This document shows, piece by piece, positions 32,814 through 41,421 of a stretch of 46,485 nt of DNA. The stretch's first letter is position 1. The number at the start of each line of letters is the position of its first letter. Origin of the DNA: Candidatus Electrothrix aarhusensis (GTDB lineage: Bacteria; Desulfobacterota; Desulfobulbia; Desulfobulbales; Desulfobulbaceae); NCBI GenBank assembly GCA_004028505.1, contig MTKO01000077.1:1-46485 (forward strand), in the 5' to 3' direction. Both the position numbers and the translations under genes were made by a program. Below the pieces are notes generated by a model. It was not told the DNA's origin and ran no database searches. It saw only the letters and a list, made by a program, of their open reading frames with translations.

Positions 32814-33349
32814 ATAAAAAACATCTTTTCTTCAGTATCTTAACCTATCTTTCGCCTCCCTGCCCGCCGCTCAACCTCATACAACAACTCTAGCTTTTTC
32901 ACATGAGGTGTCTCCTTTTTTTCTCCTGATTCAGAGGGAATGGATCAGGATATTCTGTAAAAGCAAACACGGTTTAAGCAGGCTCTCCTTGAAAAAGTCA
33001 ACATGTTGATTTTTCCATGAAAAAAATGGAAAATATAGAGTATAATAATCATACTTATTAATAATTATCCTCATAAATCAATGCACCTGATGCGGTATAC
33101 AAGCGATAGACAACTCCGTCTTGAAGATTTCAGTCTCTCGTCTCTCGTTCCGAGTAAGCTTGATCCAAAAACAGGCGGGTAAAATAGAGCAATCCTTTTC
33201 AGTGGGACGACTTGGTAATCTTTCATTATCAAACACTAAGACCTCATCAAGGCGCTGCTCTTCTGGGGGAAAATTGACAAATTCACATGAAACGTCGAGG
33301 AGTTAAAAAATGCTTATGCCGAGCAACCTGGAAATGTCATGAAAAAAAA
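32814..33349. other. Intergenic stretch without a supported gene
   Basis: About 540 bp. Short ORFs (for example 33121-33306) begin at non-ATG codons and have no family. A small hairpin TTTCCAT/ATGGAAA lies near 33014-33032, before a TATAAT at about 33041, and a TTGACA at about 33277. I see no RNA gene or repeat. Confidence 0.4.
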
Positions 33350-33379
33350 TTACACATCGCGTAATACTATCTGTATAAT
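33350..33379 (+). promoter_or_regulatory. Promoter of the PilZ gene
   Basis: TTACAC (33350-33355), an 18-bp spacer, then a perfect TATAAT (33374-33379), about 64 bp upstream of the PilZ start. Confidence 0.5.
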
Positions 33380-33442
33380 CACCTCCTCTGTCTGCTGGCT
33401 CTCTTCTGTCGGGCACACACTCCTCCTCCAAAGGTGGTAACT

Positions 33443-33820
33443 ATGAAGTATAATAGACGTCAATTTTCCCGGATGAAATTCCCGCTACCTACTCTCCTTG
33501 ATTTCGGTAAAAAAAAATATGAATGTTCCGTAACCAATTTCAGCCTTAGCGGAATATATGTTCAAGGATGGTTTGAACAACAGGCAGGTGATATCTGCGA
33601 TATTAAATTCTGTATCTCCGAAACCGATCCAGAAATGACTATCAAGGCTGTTTGTTCCGTTGTCAGGCAAGACAAAAAGGGGTTGGCGTTACGGTTTACC
33701 TCTATGGAACCGGACAGCTTTTTATTCCTCCAAGAGGCCCTCTTGTATAAAAACAACGCCCACTGGTGCAAGCAACCGAACAGGACGGACCCTAGAGTTT
33801 ATAGTTGGAAAATGATTTAA
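33443..33820 (+). CDS. PilZ-domain protein (c-di-GMP receptor)
   Basis: 125 residues from ATG 33443, preceded by AAAGGTGG; an in-frame start nine bases upstream is less well placed. NRRQFSRMKFPLPTLLDF has the R-x-x-x-R motif and VTNFSLSGIYVQG the [DN]-x-S-x-x-G motif that together bind cyclic di-GMP. The six-stranded barrel ends near ALRFTSME. As a single-domain PilZ protein it probably acts by binding another protein, for example in motility or exopolysaccharide control; the partner is not in the window. Confidence 0.9.
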   Translation: MKYNRRQFSRMKFPLPTLLDFGKKKYECSVTNFSLSGIYVQGWFEQQAGDICDIKFCISETDPEMTIKAVCSVVRQDKKGLALRFTSMEPDSFLFLQEALLYKNNAHWCKQPNRTDPRVYSWKMI

Positions 33821-33859
33821 GCAAAAAATGTGGGTATTCTCTCCGTCAGAGACAACTAC

Positions 33860-34384
33860 TCAAAACTCTACTCCCTTCTGTGCCTTAATTCCTTGCTGGT
33901 ACGGATGCTTGATAGGTTGCATCTCTGTAACCATATCAGCAAGTTCAATTAATTCCTCCACCGCATCGCGACCGGTGATACAGATATGCAGGTCAGCGGG
34001 CTTCCTCCGAAGTACCTCCAAAGCCTCCTCTTTATCGATCATACCGTAACTGAGCAGATAGGTGAACTCATCAAGCACAACAGTACTGTAAACTCCTGAT
34101 ATAATGGCCTCTTTGGCCTTTTCCCAGGCCTCCCGAGCCGCCGCCGTATCTTTTTCCACATCATCGGATTTCCAGGTAAACCCTCTTCCCATAACATGAA
34201 AATCGACTTCCTCCCTGAAACGCGCCATTGCCTCCATCTCACCGTATTTCCAGCTCCCCTTAATAAACTGAATAAAACAGGTTTTCATGCCGTGACCAGC
34301 AGCTCGCATGGTCATACCAATAGCTGCTGTCGTCTTGCCTTTACCATGACCGGTGAAAAGAAGGATCAATCCTTTTTTGCTCAT
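33860..34384 (-). CDS. cobO: Cob(I)yrinic acid a,c-diamide adenosyltransferase
   Basis: Adds the adenosyl group of ATP to cob(I)alamin or its precursors and so makes the cofactor for NrdJ (17337). 174 residues of the CobA/CobO/BtuR type: Walker A-like LLFTGHGKGKTTAAIG at 8-23, FIQFIKGSWKYGE, VVLDEFTYLLSYG (Walker B region) and CITGRDAVEELIELAD. The length is as expected, with a start at ATG 34384. It is divergent from dnaN across the AT-rich gap. Confidence 0.93.
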   Translation of the reverse strand: MSKKGLILLFTGHGKGKTTAAIGMTMRAAGHGMKTCFIQFIKGSWKYGEMEAMARFREEVDFHVMGRGFTWKSDDVEKDTAAAREAWEKAKEAIISGVYSTVVLDEFTYLLSYGMIDKEEALEVLRRKPADLHICITGRDAVEELIELADMVTEMQPIKHPYQQGIKAQKGVEF

Positions 34385-34631
34385 AATATTCTCTTAAAAA
34401 TACCCTTAGAGGAAAATGTTGAAAACATTGTTAGCAACTTGTTGACAATCATCTTAAAACATTGTTGATAACTATAAATCCTAATATATACACAATCTGT
34501 GTGCAAACCGTAAACGTTTTTTATTAACATATTTTTATAAATAAAAATAAAAAGATACGTTAGTTTTCCACAAACTAACACCCTTAATACTAATAATAGC
34601 TTTTTATATAAAAAGAAGGAGTAACTATACT
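34385..34631. other. AT-rich region with DnaA-box-like sites; candidate oriC
   Basis: About 250 bp of very AT-rich sequence between cobO and dnaN. Boxes close to TTATNCACA, each with one or two mismatches, are TTTTCCACA (34564-34572), ATATACACA (34486-34494), and on the other strand TGTTGATAA (34463-34471), TGTTGACAA (34440-34448) and TGTTGAAAA (34417-34425). Runs of A and T at 34519-34555 could be the unwinding element. Bacterial origins often lie beside dnaN or dnaA; dnaA itself is not here. Strand skew could not be measured. Confidence 0.4.
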
Positions 34632-35762
34632 ATGCCATTTCATTTCAATATCGCCCGAGAAGATCTTCTCCGAGCAATCAACGCACAGCAACAGATCACA
34701 AATAAAAAAGGAACTCTTGCCATCTTGGCAAATGTTTTGATGGAGGTAGAAAATAATGAAATTGTTTTTACAGCAACGGATTTAGAGATAAGCCTCAGAC
34801 AAACAGTACCTGCTGAAGTTTTTGAGGTAGGCAGCCTGACTATTCCTTCTAAAAAACTTTTTGAGTTAGCTCGGGAATCAGGATCTCCGACTTTAAATTT
34901 TAAAGAAGGAGAAAAGAATTGGATTAATATCACCGCAGGCAGCAGTACATATAAACTTGCCGGTATGGCCACAGAAGAATTTCCTCAATTTGAGCAGTAT
35001 AATGAAGAGGATTTGACGGAAATCCAAGGCGAGGTTTTTTGTGATCTTATTGATAAAACAATATTTTCTGTAGCTACTGAAAAAGAAAATATGTACAACC
35101 TTAATGCGGCCCTTTTTCAACAGCTTATCGAAAACGACAAAACAGTCTTCAGGATGGTGACCTCAGACGGTCATCGACTTAGTATTATGCGTAGAGAGAC
35201 TGAAGGTGCTCCTCTTCCGAATTTTGATAAATTTATATTAATACCAAGGAGGGGGATACAGCAGATAAGAAAATTTGGGGAAGAAAAGGATACCTTTCAA
35301 TTCGGTGTTGAAAAGAAAAAAGTCGTCTTAAAAAGTGACAACGCTATTCTTGTTATTCGATTGATGGAAGGTGAATTCCCAGATTTTGAAAACATCCTGA
35401 ATTTCATCCCTAAAGAGAGCAATATCTTTATCAACAAAATACTCTTTCTTGAGTCTTTAAAAAGAATTAACCTTTTTACTGAAGATATGTTTCATGCGAT
35501 TAAATTTGAACTGGGTGATAATCAATTGGTGCTGACTTCTGAACATGCTGATTTCGGTTCAGCAAGGGACGAAATAGCCATTGAATATTCTGGAGAGAAA
35601 TTGTCTATGGGATTCAACTGCCGGTACTTTATGGAGGCACTTCAGGTTATGGAGGGAGAAAACATCCAGGCCTGTATCAGCTCCAATGAAAGTCCATGCC
35701 TTATTACTTCGGAAGAAGATGAAGGATTTCTCGGTATTATTATGCCGATGAAGCTCAGTTAA
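34632..35762 (+). CDS. dnaN: DNA polymerase III subunit beta (sliding clamp)
   Basis: 376 residues, three clamp domains. The first has ILANVLMEVENNEIVFTATDLEISLR, the second MYNLNAALFQQ and TSDGHRLSIMRRE, and the third EGEFPDFENIL and the ending GIIMPMKLS (usual [VI]-x-P-[MV]-[RK]-[LV]). The ring dimer ties polymerase III to DNA. The strong AAGGAG and ATG at 34632 fix the start. It stands alone, without dnaA or recF next to it. Confidence 0.96.
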   Translation: MPFHFNIAREDLLRAINAQQQITNKKGTLAILANVLMEVENNEIVFTATDLEISLRQTVPAEVFEVGSLTIPSKKLFELARESGSPTLNFKEGEKNWINITAGSSTYKLAGMATEEFPQFEQYNEEDLTEIQGEVFCDLIDKTIFSVATEKENMYNLNAALFQQLIENDKTVFRMVTSDGHRLSIMRRETEGAPLPNFDKFILIPRRGIQQIRKFGEEKDTFQFGVEKKKVVLKSDNAILVIRLMEGEFPDFENILNFIPKESNIFINKILFLESLKRINLFTEDMFHAIKFELGDNQLVLTSEHADFGSARDEIAIEYSGEKLSMGFNCRYFMEALQVMEGENIQACISSNESPCLITSEEDEGFLGIIMPMKLS

Positions 35763-36109
35763 TTTTCCGCTTTGTTTTTACGGGAGAGAGGAGGAGATGC
35801 TTGAGCTTCAGCAGGGCATTCCTCTTCCCTTCGGTATTTACCGAAACAAAAAATGAATCGATTTTGGACGTTGTTAACAACAGTACGATCAACGTTGACG
35901 TTTTTGAAAAAAATGTTGATTGACAAATACCCTGAAATGCGATTAATTATTGGATTCTTTTTTCCTCTTTTTGTTGTGCAGATCGACATTTCATTTACAA
36001 ATTTAATTTTTTCGATGTTCCAAGAGGAATAAATATATTTTGTATTAAATTTTAATAAATTAATATTATTGAATATTATTTTGAATAATCTAACTCAAGG
36101 AGAACGCAA
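35763..36109. other. AT-rich intergenic stretch between dnaN and the methyltransferase
   Basis: No gene that I can support. GTTGTTAACAAC (about 35869-35880), CAACGTTGAC and ATGTTGATTGAC form a small cluster of TTGA/TCAA dyads similar in style to those before dnaN. From about 36000 to 36090 the sequence is almost pure A/T and probably holds the promoter of the acsE-like gene. Confidence 0.4.
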
Positions 36110-37006
36110 ATGGCAATGACAGTAAAAGGTATCGCCGAAAGCATCAATATCATGGGAACTCGAAGCGGTTCAGCCATGAAAGAACGTATTCAAGGACCGA
36201 TCCAGGAGATGGCAAAAGAAGAGACTGCTGCTGGAGGATCGTATCTTGACCTAAATATTGGACCGGCGCGTAAGGATGGCACCGAGCTGATGCCTTGGGT
36301 TGTGCAGACCGTGGAAGAGACTGTAGACACTCCGCTCTGCCTGGACACCACCAACACCGATGCTATGATTGCGGGTTTCCAAGCGGTGAAAAATAAGGAG
36401 GCCGCTATCATGAACTCCATTTCGGCACAGCCGGAACGAATGGAAGCTCTTATCCCGGTAGCTGCCGAGGCCAAATGTAATGTTATCGCCTTGCTCTGGG
36501 GACCGGATGGCATGCCGCGTGATTCCAACGAGCGTGCTGCTATGGCTGTCGATCTCATGATGGCTATGAACGACGCTGGCATTCCCAATGAAAAAATCCT
36601 CTTCGATCCCATTGGAACACCCATGACCTTGGGCGCTGATCAGATTGCCTCAGGACTGGAATTCATGATGATGCTGGCTGATATCGCTCCGGGAGCCGGT
36701 TCCACAGTTGGTCTGTCCAATGTATCCAACGGCGTGGCCGAGCATCTTCGCAAATATCTGGATCGTACCTACTTGATTATGCTCATGAAATACGGACTTA
36801 GCACCGCTATTGTCAACTCCTACGATAAAGATCTGATGGCCATCTGTAAAGGTGAGAGTCAGGATCTGGTGGATCTGGTTCATGGCATGATGGACGGTGA
36901 TATGCCTGATCCTGCTACACTGGAAGGAGCTGCGCTTCAGCATTACAAGACCTTCCGTTGTCTTTCTGGTCAAGCGATTTTTTCTGAATCTTGGTTGGAT
37001 CTGTAA
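36110..37006 (+). CDS. acsE: Methyltetrahydrofolate:corrinoid/iron-sulfur protein methyltransferase
   Basis: Moves the methyl group of methyl-H4folate to the Co of the corrinoid Fe-S protein in the Wood-Ljungdahl pathway. The pterin-binding TIM barrel (DHPS-like) shows INIMGTRSGSAM, GGSYLDLNIGPAR (the Asp-x-Asn motif), LCLDTTNTDAMIAGF, GDPIG-type FDPIGTPM and GLSNVSNGV. 298 residues is slightly more than the 262 of Moorella AcsE. Strong AAGGAG before ATG 36110. The rest of the CO dehydrogenase/acetyl-CoA synthase genes are not in the window; a MetH- or Mtv-type role is possible but less likely. Confidence 0.85.
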   Translation: MAMTVKGIAESINIMGTRSGSAMKERIQGPIQEMAKEETAAGGSYLDLNIGPARKDGTELMPWVVQTVEETVDTPLCLDTTNTDAMIAGFQAVKNKEAAIMNSISAQPERMEALIPVAAEAKCNVIALLWGPDGMPRDSNERAAMAVDLMMAMNDAGIPNEKILFDPIGTPMTLGADQIASGLEFMMMLADIAPGAGSTVGLSNVSNGVAEHLRKYLDRTYLIMLMKYGLSTAIVNSYDKDLMAICKGESQDLVDLVHGMMDGDMPDPATLEGAALQHYKTFRCLSGQAIFSESWLDL

Positions 37007-37030
37007 AAAGCCTCTTTTTTTCAGAGAGTG

Positions 37031-37063
37031 AAAAGGGCATTTTTGCAGAAAGATGCTCTTTTT
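37031..37063 (+). terminator. Terminator after acsE
   Basis: AAAAGGGCAT (37031-37040) pairs with ATGCTCTTTTT (37053-37063) with one mismatch, ending in a T run, 25 bp after the stop. Confidence 0.65.
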
Positions 37064-37215
37064 CAAAAAACTTTCCTTGCTCCAAGAGTCCAAGGGAGTT
37101 TATCATAAATTCTTCTTTTATCATCTTTGCCCCTCAGCGGCTAGGATATACCACGTTAAGAAATTGAGTTCGTAATAAAAAATATCATCTTCACGTTAAC
37201 TTTCCTTGAAAAAAT

Positions 37216-38562
37216 ATGAAAACTACAAATAATTGGACAAAATCATCTTGGCGAAGTCTTCCGGTTTTGCAACAACCGAATTGGCCGGATGAAAATGAAT
37301 TAAACAATGTTCTTCAGACGATTTCAGATCTTCCCCCGTTGGTTTTTGCCGGTGAAATACGTGATTTAAAAAATAAATTAGCCAAGGCTGTTCAGGGAGA
37401 AGCTTTTTTACTGCAAGGAGGCGATTGCTCGGAAGAGTTTTGTCGCTGCACGGCTCCCAACATCAGGGATACCTTGAAGGTGCTGTTGCAAATGGCAGTT
37501 ACCTTGACCTATGCCGGAGAAAAGCCGGTTATCAAGGTCGGTCGGATTGCTGGCCAGTATGCCAAACCGCGTTCCAGTGACACTGAAATGATTAATGGGG
37601 TTGAGCTGCCCAGTTACCGTGGTGATATGTGTAACTCGGAAGAACCCGATCCTGCATCCCGTATTCCTGACCCGGCTCGACTGCTGCAGGGATATAATAT
37701 GTCTGCTGCCAGTCTGAACTTGCTCCGGGCCTTTACCCGAGGCGGTTTTGGAGCTTTGGATAAGGTACAGGCCTGGAATCAGGAGTTTGTGAAAGAATCT
37801 CCCATGGGGCAATCCTATGAACGTTTGGCCAAGCAGATTAGTCGAGCCATGAAGTTTATGCATAACGTCGGCTTTAATACGAATACTCCTCAGCTGAAAG
37901 AGGTGGAGTTTTACACCTCACATGAGGCGCTCTTTCTCGGCTACGAAGAGGCCCTTACCCGTGAGGACTCCCTTGAAGGCGGCTGGTATGATTGCTCCGG
38001 CCATATGCTCTGGATCGGGGACCGGACCCGTCAAATCGACGGAGCCCATATTGAGTTTCTCCGTGGGGTTCTTAATCCTTTGGGGATGAAGGTTGGTCCG
38101 AAACATGATATTGATGACATCCTCGCCATTATTGATAGGCTGAATCCAACCAACGAGGCTGGTAGGATAACGCTGATCACTCGCTTCGGGGCAAAAGATA
38201 TTGAGAAACACCTGCCGCCGTTGCTCAGGGCTATGAAAAAAGAGGGGAAAAACGTTCTCTGGAGCTGCGATCCTATGCATGCTAATATTCGTAAAACAGA
38301 TGCTGGACATAAGACCAGGAGTTTTGACGACATTCTTTCAGAGTTACGTCAATTTTTCGAGTTACATTGGGCAGAAGGAACAATCCCTGGTGGTGTTCAT
38401 TTTGAATTGACCGGTGCTGATGTTACTGAATGTACCGGTGGTGCTCGCCAGCTGGCAGATGAGCAATTGGGCCGGAATTATTTGACCACCTGTGATCCTC
38501 GACTTAATGCGGAACAGTCTTTAGAAATGGCCTTCCAGATCGCAGAGATGATGAAAAAGTAA
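37216..38562 (+). CDS. Class II 3-deoxy-7-phosphoheptulonate (DAHP) synthase
   Basis: First enzyme of the shikimate pathway: phosphoenolpyruvate plus erythrose 4-phosphate give DAHP. The plant/AroG-Mtb-like class II is recognised by LLQGGDCSEEF (metal-binding Cys), VGRIAGQYAKPRSSD, LPSYRGD, FTRGGFGAL, FYTSHEALFLGYEEALTR, GPKH, ITRFGAKDIEKHLPPLL, WSCDPMHAN and GGVHFELTG, with ECTGG near the end. 448 residues is normal. It is followed by a terminator, and the next gene (convergent) is shikimate kinase, the fifth step of the same pathway. Confidence 0.95.
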   Translation: MKTTNNWTKSSWRSLPVLQQPNWPDENELNNVLQTISDLPPLVFAGEIRDLKNKLAKAVQGEAFLLQGGDCSEEFCRCTAPNIRDTLKVLLQMAVTLTYAGEKPVIKVGRIAGQYAKPRSSDTEMINGVELPSYRGDMCNSEEPDPASRIPDPARLLQGYNMSAASLNLLRAFTRGGFGALDKVQAWNQEFVKESPMGQSYERLAKQISRAMKFMHNVGFNTNTPQLKEVEFYTSHEALFLGYEEALTREDSLEGGWYDCSGHMLWIGDRTRQIDGAHIEFLRGVLNPLGMKVGPKHDIDDILAIIDRLNPTNEAGRITLITRFGAKDIEKHLPPLLRAMKKEGKNVLWSCDPMHANIRKTDAGHKTRSFDDILSELRQFFELHWAEGTIPGGVHFELTGADVTECTGGARQLADEQLGRNYLTTCDPRLNAEQSLEMAFQIAEMMKK

Positions 38563-38595
38563 CGATTTTTCAAAACCTCTTTTTTTGTTTTTATA

Positions 38596-38634
38596 GAAAA
38601 TTGCCTCCGTATCATTAATACAGAGGCAATTTTC
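38596..38634. terminator. Bidirectional terminator between DAHP synthase and shikimate kinase
   Basis: A perfect 12-bp stem (GAAAATTGCCTC at 38596-38607 with 38623-38634) around a 15-base loop. A T-rich stretch lies on each side, so it can serve both convergent genes. Confidence 0.75.
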
Positions 38635-38657
38635 TTATATGTTTTATCAAATTGCTC

Positions 38658-39377
38658 TTAAAGCTGCCCATAAATCTCCCCAGCCAGCTCCTCTGGTGTT
38701 TTCTCCTCCGTATCCAACACCAGATCCGAACCAGCCCGATAGAGCGGTTCCCGGTCCGCCAGCATAGCGGCTATCTCTTTGGCCAAATTCTGTCCATCCT
38801 CCTGCCTGTCTATGCCTCCTACTAATGCAGGCCGTTGTTCGGCAGTCTTTTGATCCAGCGCCAGTCGGGATAGGGTAGTTGCGAGATCCGTGCGCAGCCA
38901 GACCACAAAGGCGGCCCGATGTAGCTCCTGCCATTCGTTGTGATGGAGAATGGCCCCGCCACCGGTGGCGATAATCGTTTTCTGCCAGGAAGGTAGTTCG
39001 CGCAACAAGGCCTGCTCCTGTTCCCGAAAATACGGCCAGCCGTGCTGCCTGACCGCTTCAGCAACGGAATAGCCCATACGCTGGCAGAGCTCCTGATCCG
39101 TATCGAGAAAACGAAACCCAGTTAAGCGGGCAAGAGCCTTGCCCACGGCTGTCTTACCGGTGGCTCGAAATCCTGTCAGGACAATACGGTCAGGAAGCCC
39201 CTGCTGTTTATCCGCTCCGTTCTTCATCGTCTGCGTTTCTCTATCTGCTGCCATACCTTGCATGTTGTTCACAAACTCCTTATGCTGTTGGATTGATCCT
39301 GCTCGGGTAGAGGGAAAGAGCTGGTCCGGTATTTTTCCCTTTTCCTCCTGCCGCAGGTACTGTATGACATACGGCAT
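38658..39377 (-). CDS. aroK: Shikimate kinase
   Basis: Phosphorylates shikimate with ATP. The domain begins about residue 64: IVLTGFRATGKTAVGKALA (Walker A GFRATGKT), FLDTDQELCQRMG (shikimate-binding Asp), YFREQEQALLREL (Arg and Glu) and IATGGGAIL (GGG), with a lid RPALVG and ADREPLYRAGSDLVLDTE near the end. The first 60 residues are not part of the family, so the true start may be internal: ATG 39227 (residue 51) would give a protein of normal size (189 residues). A fragment similar to its 3' end lies at 46009-46086. Confidence 0.9.
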   Translation of the reverse strand: MPYVIQYLRQEEKGKIPDQLFPSTRAGSIQQHKEFVNNMQGMAADRETQTMKNGADKQQGLPDRIVLTGFRATGKTAVGKALARLTGFRFLDTDQELCQRMGYSVAEAVRQHGWPYFREQEQALLRELPSWQKTIIATGGGAILHHNEWQELHRAAFVVWLRTDLATTLSRLALDQKTAEQRPALVGGIDRQEDGQNLAKEIAAMLADREPLYRAGSDLVLDTEEKTPEELAGEIYGQL

Positions 39378-39458
39378 AAATTTTCATCCCCGAATGAGAT
39401 CCAATGAAAAAAACTACGACCTTATTACCAGGCCGGAGAATGGCGGAACATAAAGCAG

Positions 39459-40658
39459 ATGCGGAGGAAATCCTTGGCTGTGGATAATTTTTTTGATCTG
39501 ATTGCCCAGCTCAATCTTCCATCCCTGCTTATCGGCATCGGCCTAACAGCACTGAGTATGCTGTCCTTGTTCTTGATGATTTATAATAGACTTCAGCGCA
39601 AGAACCTCCTGCTTTCCCTCTATCTGGAACAGGCAGAGCAGGAGGCTCGTCGCTTTCAACAGGATGCGGAAGAACTCCGCCGGGAGCGGGACAGCCTGCG
39701 TCAGCAGAAGGAAGAGGCTGAGCTGGATAATATCGGCCTAGAGGCCTTTCTTCACGAGACCCGAGCCATTGCCGGTGAGCGCCAGCAGTTCCTTGCTCAA
39801 AGCAAACAACAGCTGGAAGAGGATTTCTCTCATCTTTCCCGCAAGGTCATGGCCGAGCAGGGCAGGGTGCTCCAGGAACAGCATGTCGAGGGCCTGGAAA
39901 TGCTCTTGTCCCCGGTGCAGAACCAGCTGGATGCCTTTCGTAAAAAGGTGGAGGATGTTTATGATCGGGAATCCCGTGATCGTCTTGCCCTGATTAAGGA
40001 GGTTGAGCATCTCAAGCAATTGAACGAACGGATCAGCCGGGAAGCGGTTGATTTGACTAGGGCCTTGCAGGGCACCAATAAATTGCAGGGACAATGGGGC
40101 GAGATGGTGCTGGAGCGACTCCTGGAGGAATCAGGGCTCCGACCAGGGTCTGAGTTTGCCACCCAGGTTTCCTTGCGTGATGAGCAGGGACGACTCAAAC
40201 AGCCGGATGTGATTGTTTATCTGCCGGAGAACAGGGCCGTGATCATTGATGCCAAGATGTCGCTAAATAGCTATGTCGAGGCCAGCCATACCGATGATGA
40301 GAAGGAGCAGGAACAGCATCTGACCAACCATATCAATTCCATCCAGCAGCATGTGAACGGTTTGAGCAAGAAGCAGTATCAGCAGCTTCCTGAGCTGACC
40401 ACTCTTGATTTTGTCCTGCTCTTTATCCCGGTGGAAGGGGCCTTTCAGGCGGCGGTAAGTAGGAAGCCGGAATTACTCACCCAGTCGCTGCGACGTCGGG
40501 TGATGCTCGCTTCGCCCTCGACCCTGTTGGCCATCCTCCGTACGATTCATCATATCTGGCGGCTGGATGAACAGAACCGAAACAGTCAGATCATTGCTCA
40601 AGAGGCGGGTAAGCTTTATGATAAATTTGTCGGTTTTACCGAAGCGTTTAGCGAGTAG
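39459..40658 (+). CDS. rmuC: DNA recombination protein RmuC, C-terminus frameshifted
   Basis: A membrane-anchored nuclease-like protein that limits inversions and genome rearrangement. One transmembrane helix (about 20-42) is followed by a long coiled coil (about 50-215). The PD-(D/E)XK-like RmuC core has LQGQWGEMVLERLLEESGL, PDVIVYLPENRAVIIDAKMSLNSYV and FIPVEGAF, then SPSTLLAILRTIHHIWR. The ORF stops after FTEAFSE, but one more G at 40655 lets the sequence run on as VGNRLDQARQSWQLAEKRL to a stop at 40799-40801, the normal RmuC tail. The corrected gene overlaps rsmB by 4 bp (ATGA). True length is then 447 residues. Confidence 0.92.
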   Translation: MRRKSLAVDNFFDLIAQLNLPSLLIGIGLTALSMLSLFLMIYNRLQRKNLLLSLYLEQAEQEARRFQQDAEELRRERDSLRQQKEEAELDNIGLEAFLHETRAIAGERQQFLAQSKQQLEEDFSHLSRKVMAEQGRVLQEQHVEGLEMLLSPVQNQLDAFRKKVEDVYDRESRDRLALIKEVEHLKQLNERISREAVDLTRALQGTNKLQGQWGEMVLERLLEESGLRPGSEFATQVSLRDEQGRLKQPDVIVYLPENRAVIIDAKMSLNSYVEASHTDDEKEQEQHLTNHINSIQQHVNGLSKKQYQQLPELTTLDFVLLFIPVEGAFQAAVSRKPELLTQSLRRRVMLASPSTLLAILRTIHHIWRLDEQNRNSQIIAQEAGKLYDKFVGFTEAFSE

Positions 40659-40797
40659 GTAACCGGCTCGACCAGGCCCGACAGAGCTGGCAATTGGCGG
40701 AAAAACGGCTGAGCACGGGCAAGGGAAATCTCATTGACCGGGCCGAGGCCTTGCGACAGCTCGGTGTCCAACCGAGCAAAGATCTCTCAAAGGAACG

Positions 40798-41421
40798 ATG
40801 ATGCAAAAGAAGGTACTCACCTCCCGTAGTTTGGCACTGGAAACCTTGGTCCAATGGGCTGGTAGCGGAAAACCCATGCAGGGTTTTATCAACAGGATTA
40901 TTCATGATGCCGATCTGAAAAACGAGGAGCGTCAGCTGGCCGTTATGCTAGTGATGGGAGTCTTGCGGGAACAGGAATATCTTGATATTGTTGTCAGCCG
41001 CTTCTCCAAAACAAAGCTGGCCAAGATGAAGCCGCTGACCTTGGCTGCTCTGCGGATCGGAGTTGTGCAGATTTGCTGCTTGGAGCGCATCCCGGATTCG
41101 GCAGCGGTCAACGAGACCGTTAAGTCCCTGAAGAAGATGGGGCAACCCACTTGGCTGTGCAGTTTTGTTAACGGCACCCTGCGTAATATTGCAAGGAACA
41201 AGGAGAGCATACCGGGGCCAGATAAGGCAGGTCCAGGAGAAACGCCGGTGCTTAATCATCCTGCTTGGCTGACCGCCCGTTGGCAAAAGAACTTTGGTTT
41301 GGAACAGATGCAGCTATCTGCCGGGTCAATAATACGGAACCTACCCTCTGTCTTCAGGTTAATCAGGCGCGAACAGATCGGGAGGCCTTGGCTGCGCAGT
41401 TTGCAGAGCAGGGGATACTAA
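40798..41421 (+). CDS. rsmB: 16S rRNA m5C967 methyltransferase RsmB, N-terminal part (frameshifted)
   Basis: The N-terminal NusB-like RNA-binding domain of RsmB (SRSLALETLVQWAGSG, ERQLAVMLVMGVLREQEYLDIVVSRF, LAALRIGVVQICCLERIPDSAAVNETV, FVNGTLRNI). The break lies at 41313: with one more G (CAGG) the sequence reads EQMQAICRVNNTEPTLCLQVN and joins the next ORF. The last residues of this ORF (LSAGSIIRNLP...) are out of frame. ATG 40798 overlaps the corrected end of rmuC; a second ATG follows directly. Confidence 0.88.
   Translation: MMQKKVLTSRSLALETLVQWAGSGKPMQGFINRIIHDADLKNEERQLAVMLVMGVLREQEYLDIVVSRFSKTKLAKMKPLTLAALRIGVVQICCLERIPDSAAVNETVKSLKKMGQPTWLCSFVNGTLRNIARNKESIPGPDKAGPGETPVLNHPAWLTARWQKNFGLEQMQLSAGSIIRNLPSVFRLIRREQIGRPWLRSLQSRGY

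Noticed and set aside
33121..33306. ORF of 61 codons between ccdA and PilZ genes
   Set aside because: TTG start without a ribosome binding site and a low-complexity Ser/Arg-rich product.
35759..35989. Minus-strand ORF after dnaN
   Set aside because: AT-rich spacer sequence with dyads; no family and no ribosome binding site.
2541..41320. Programmed frameshifting as explanation of the breaks
   Set aside because: The sites differ, have no slippery heptamer followed by a structure, and lie in genes not known to use recoding.
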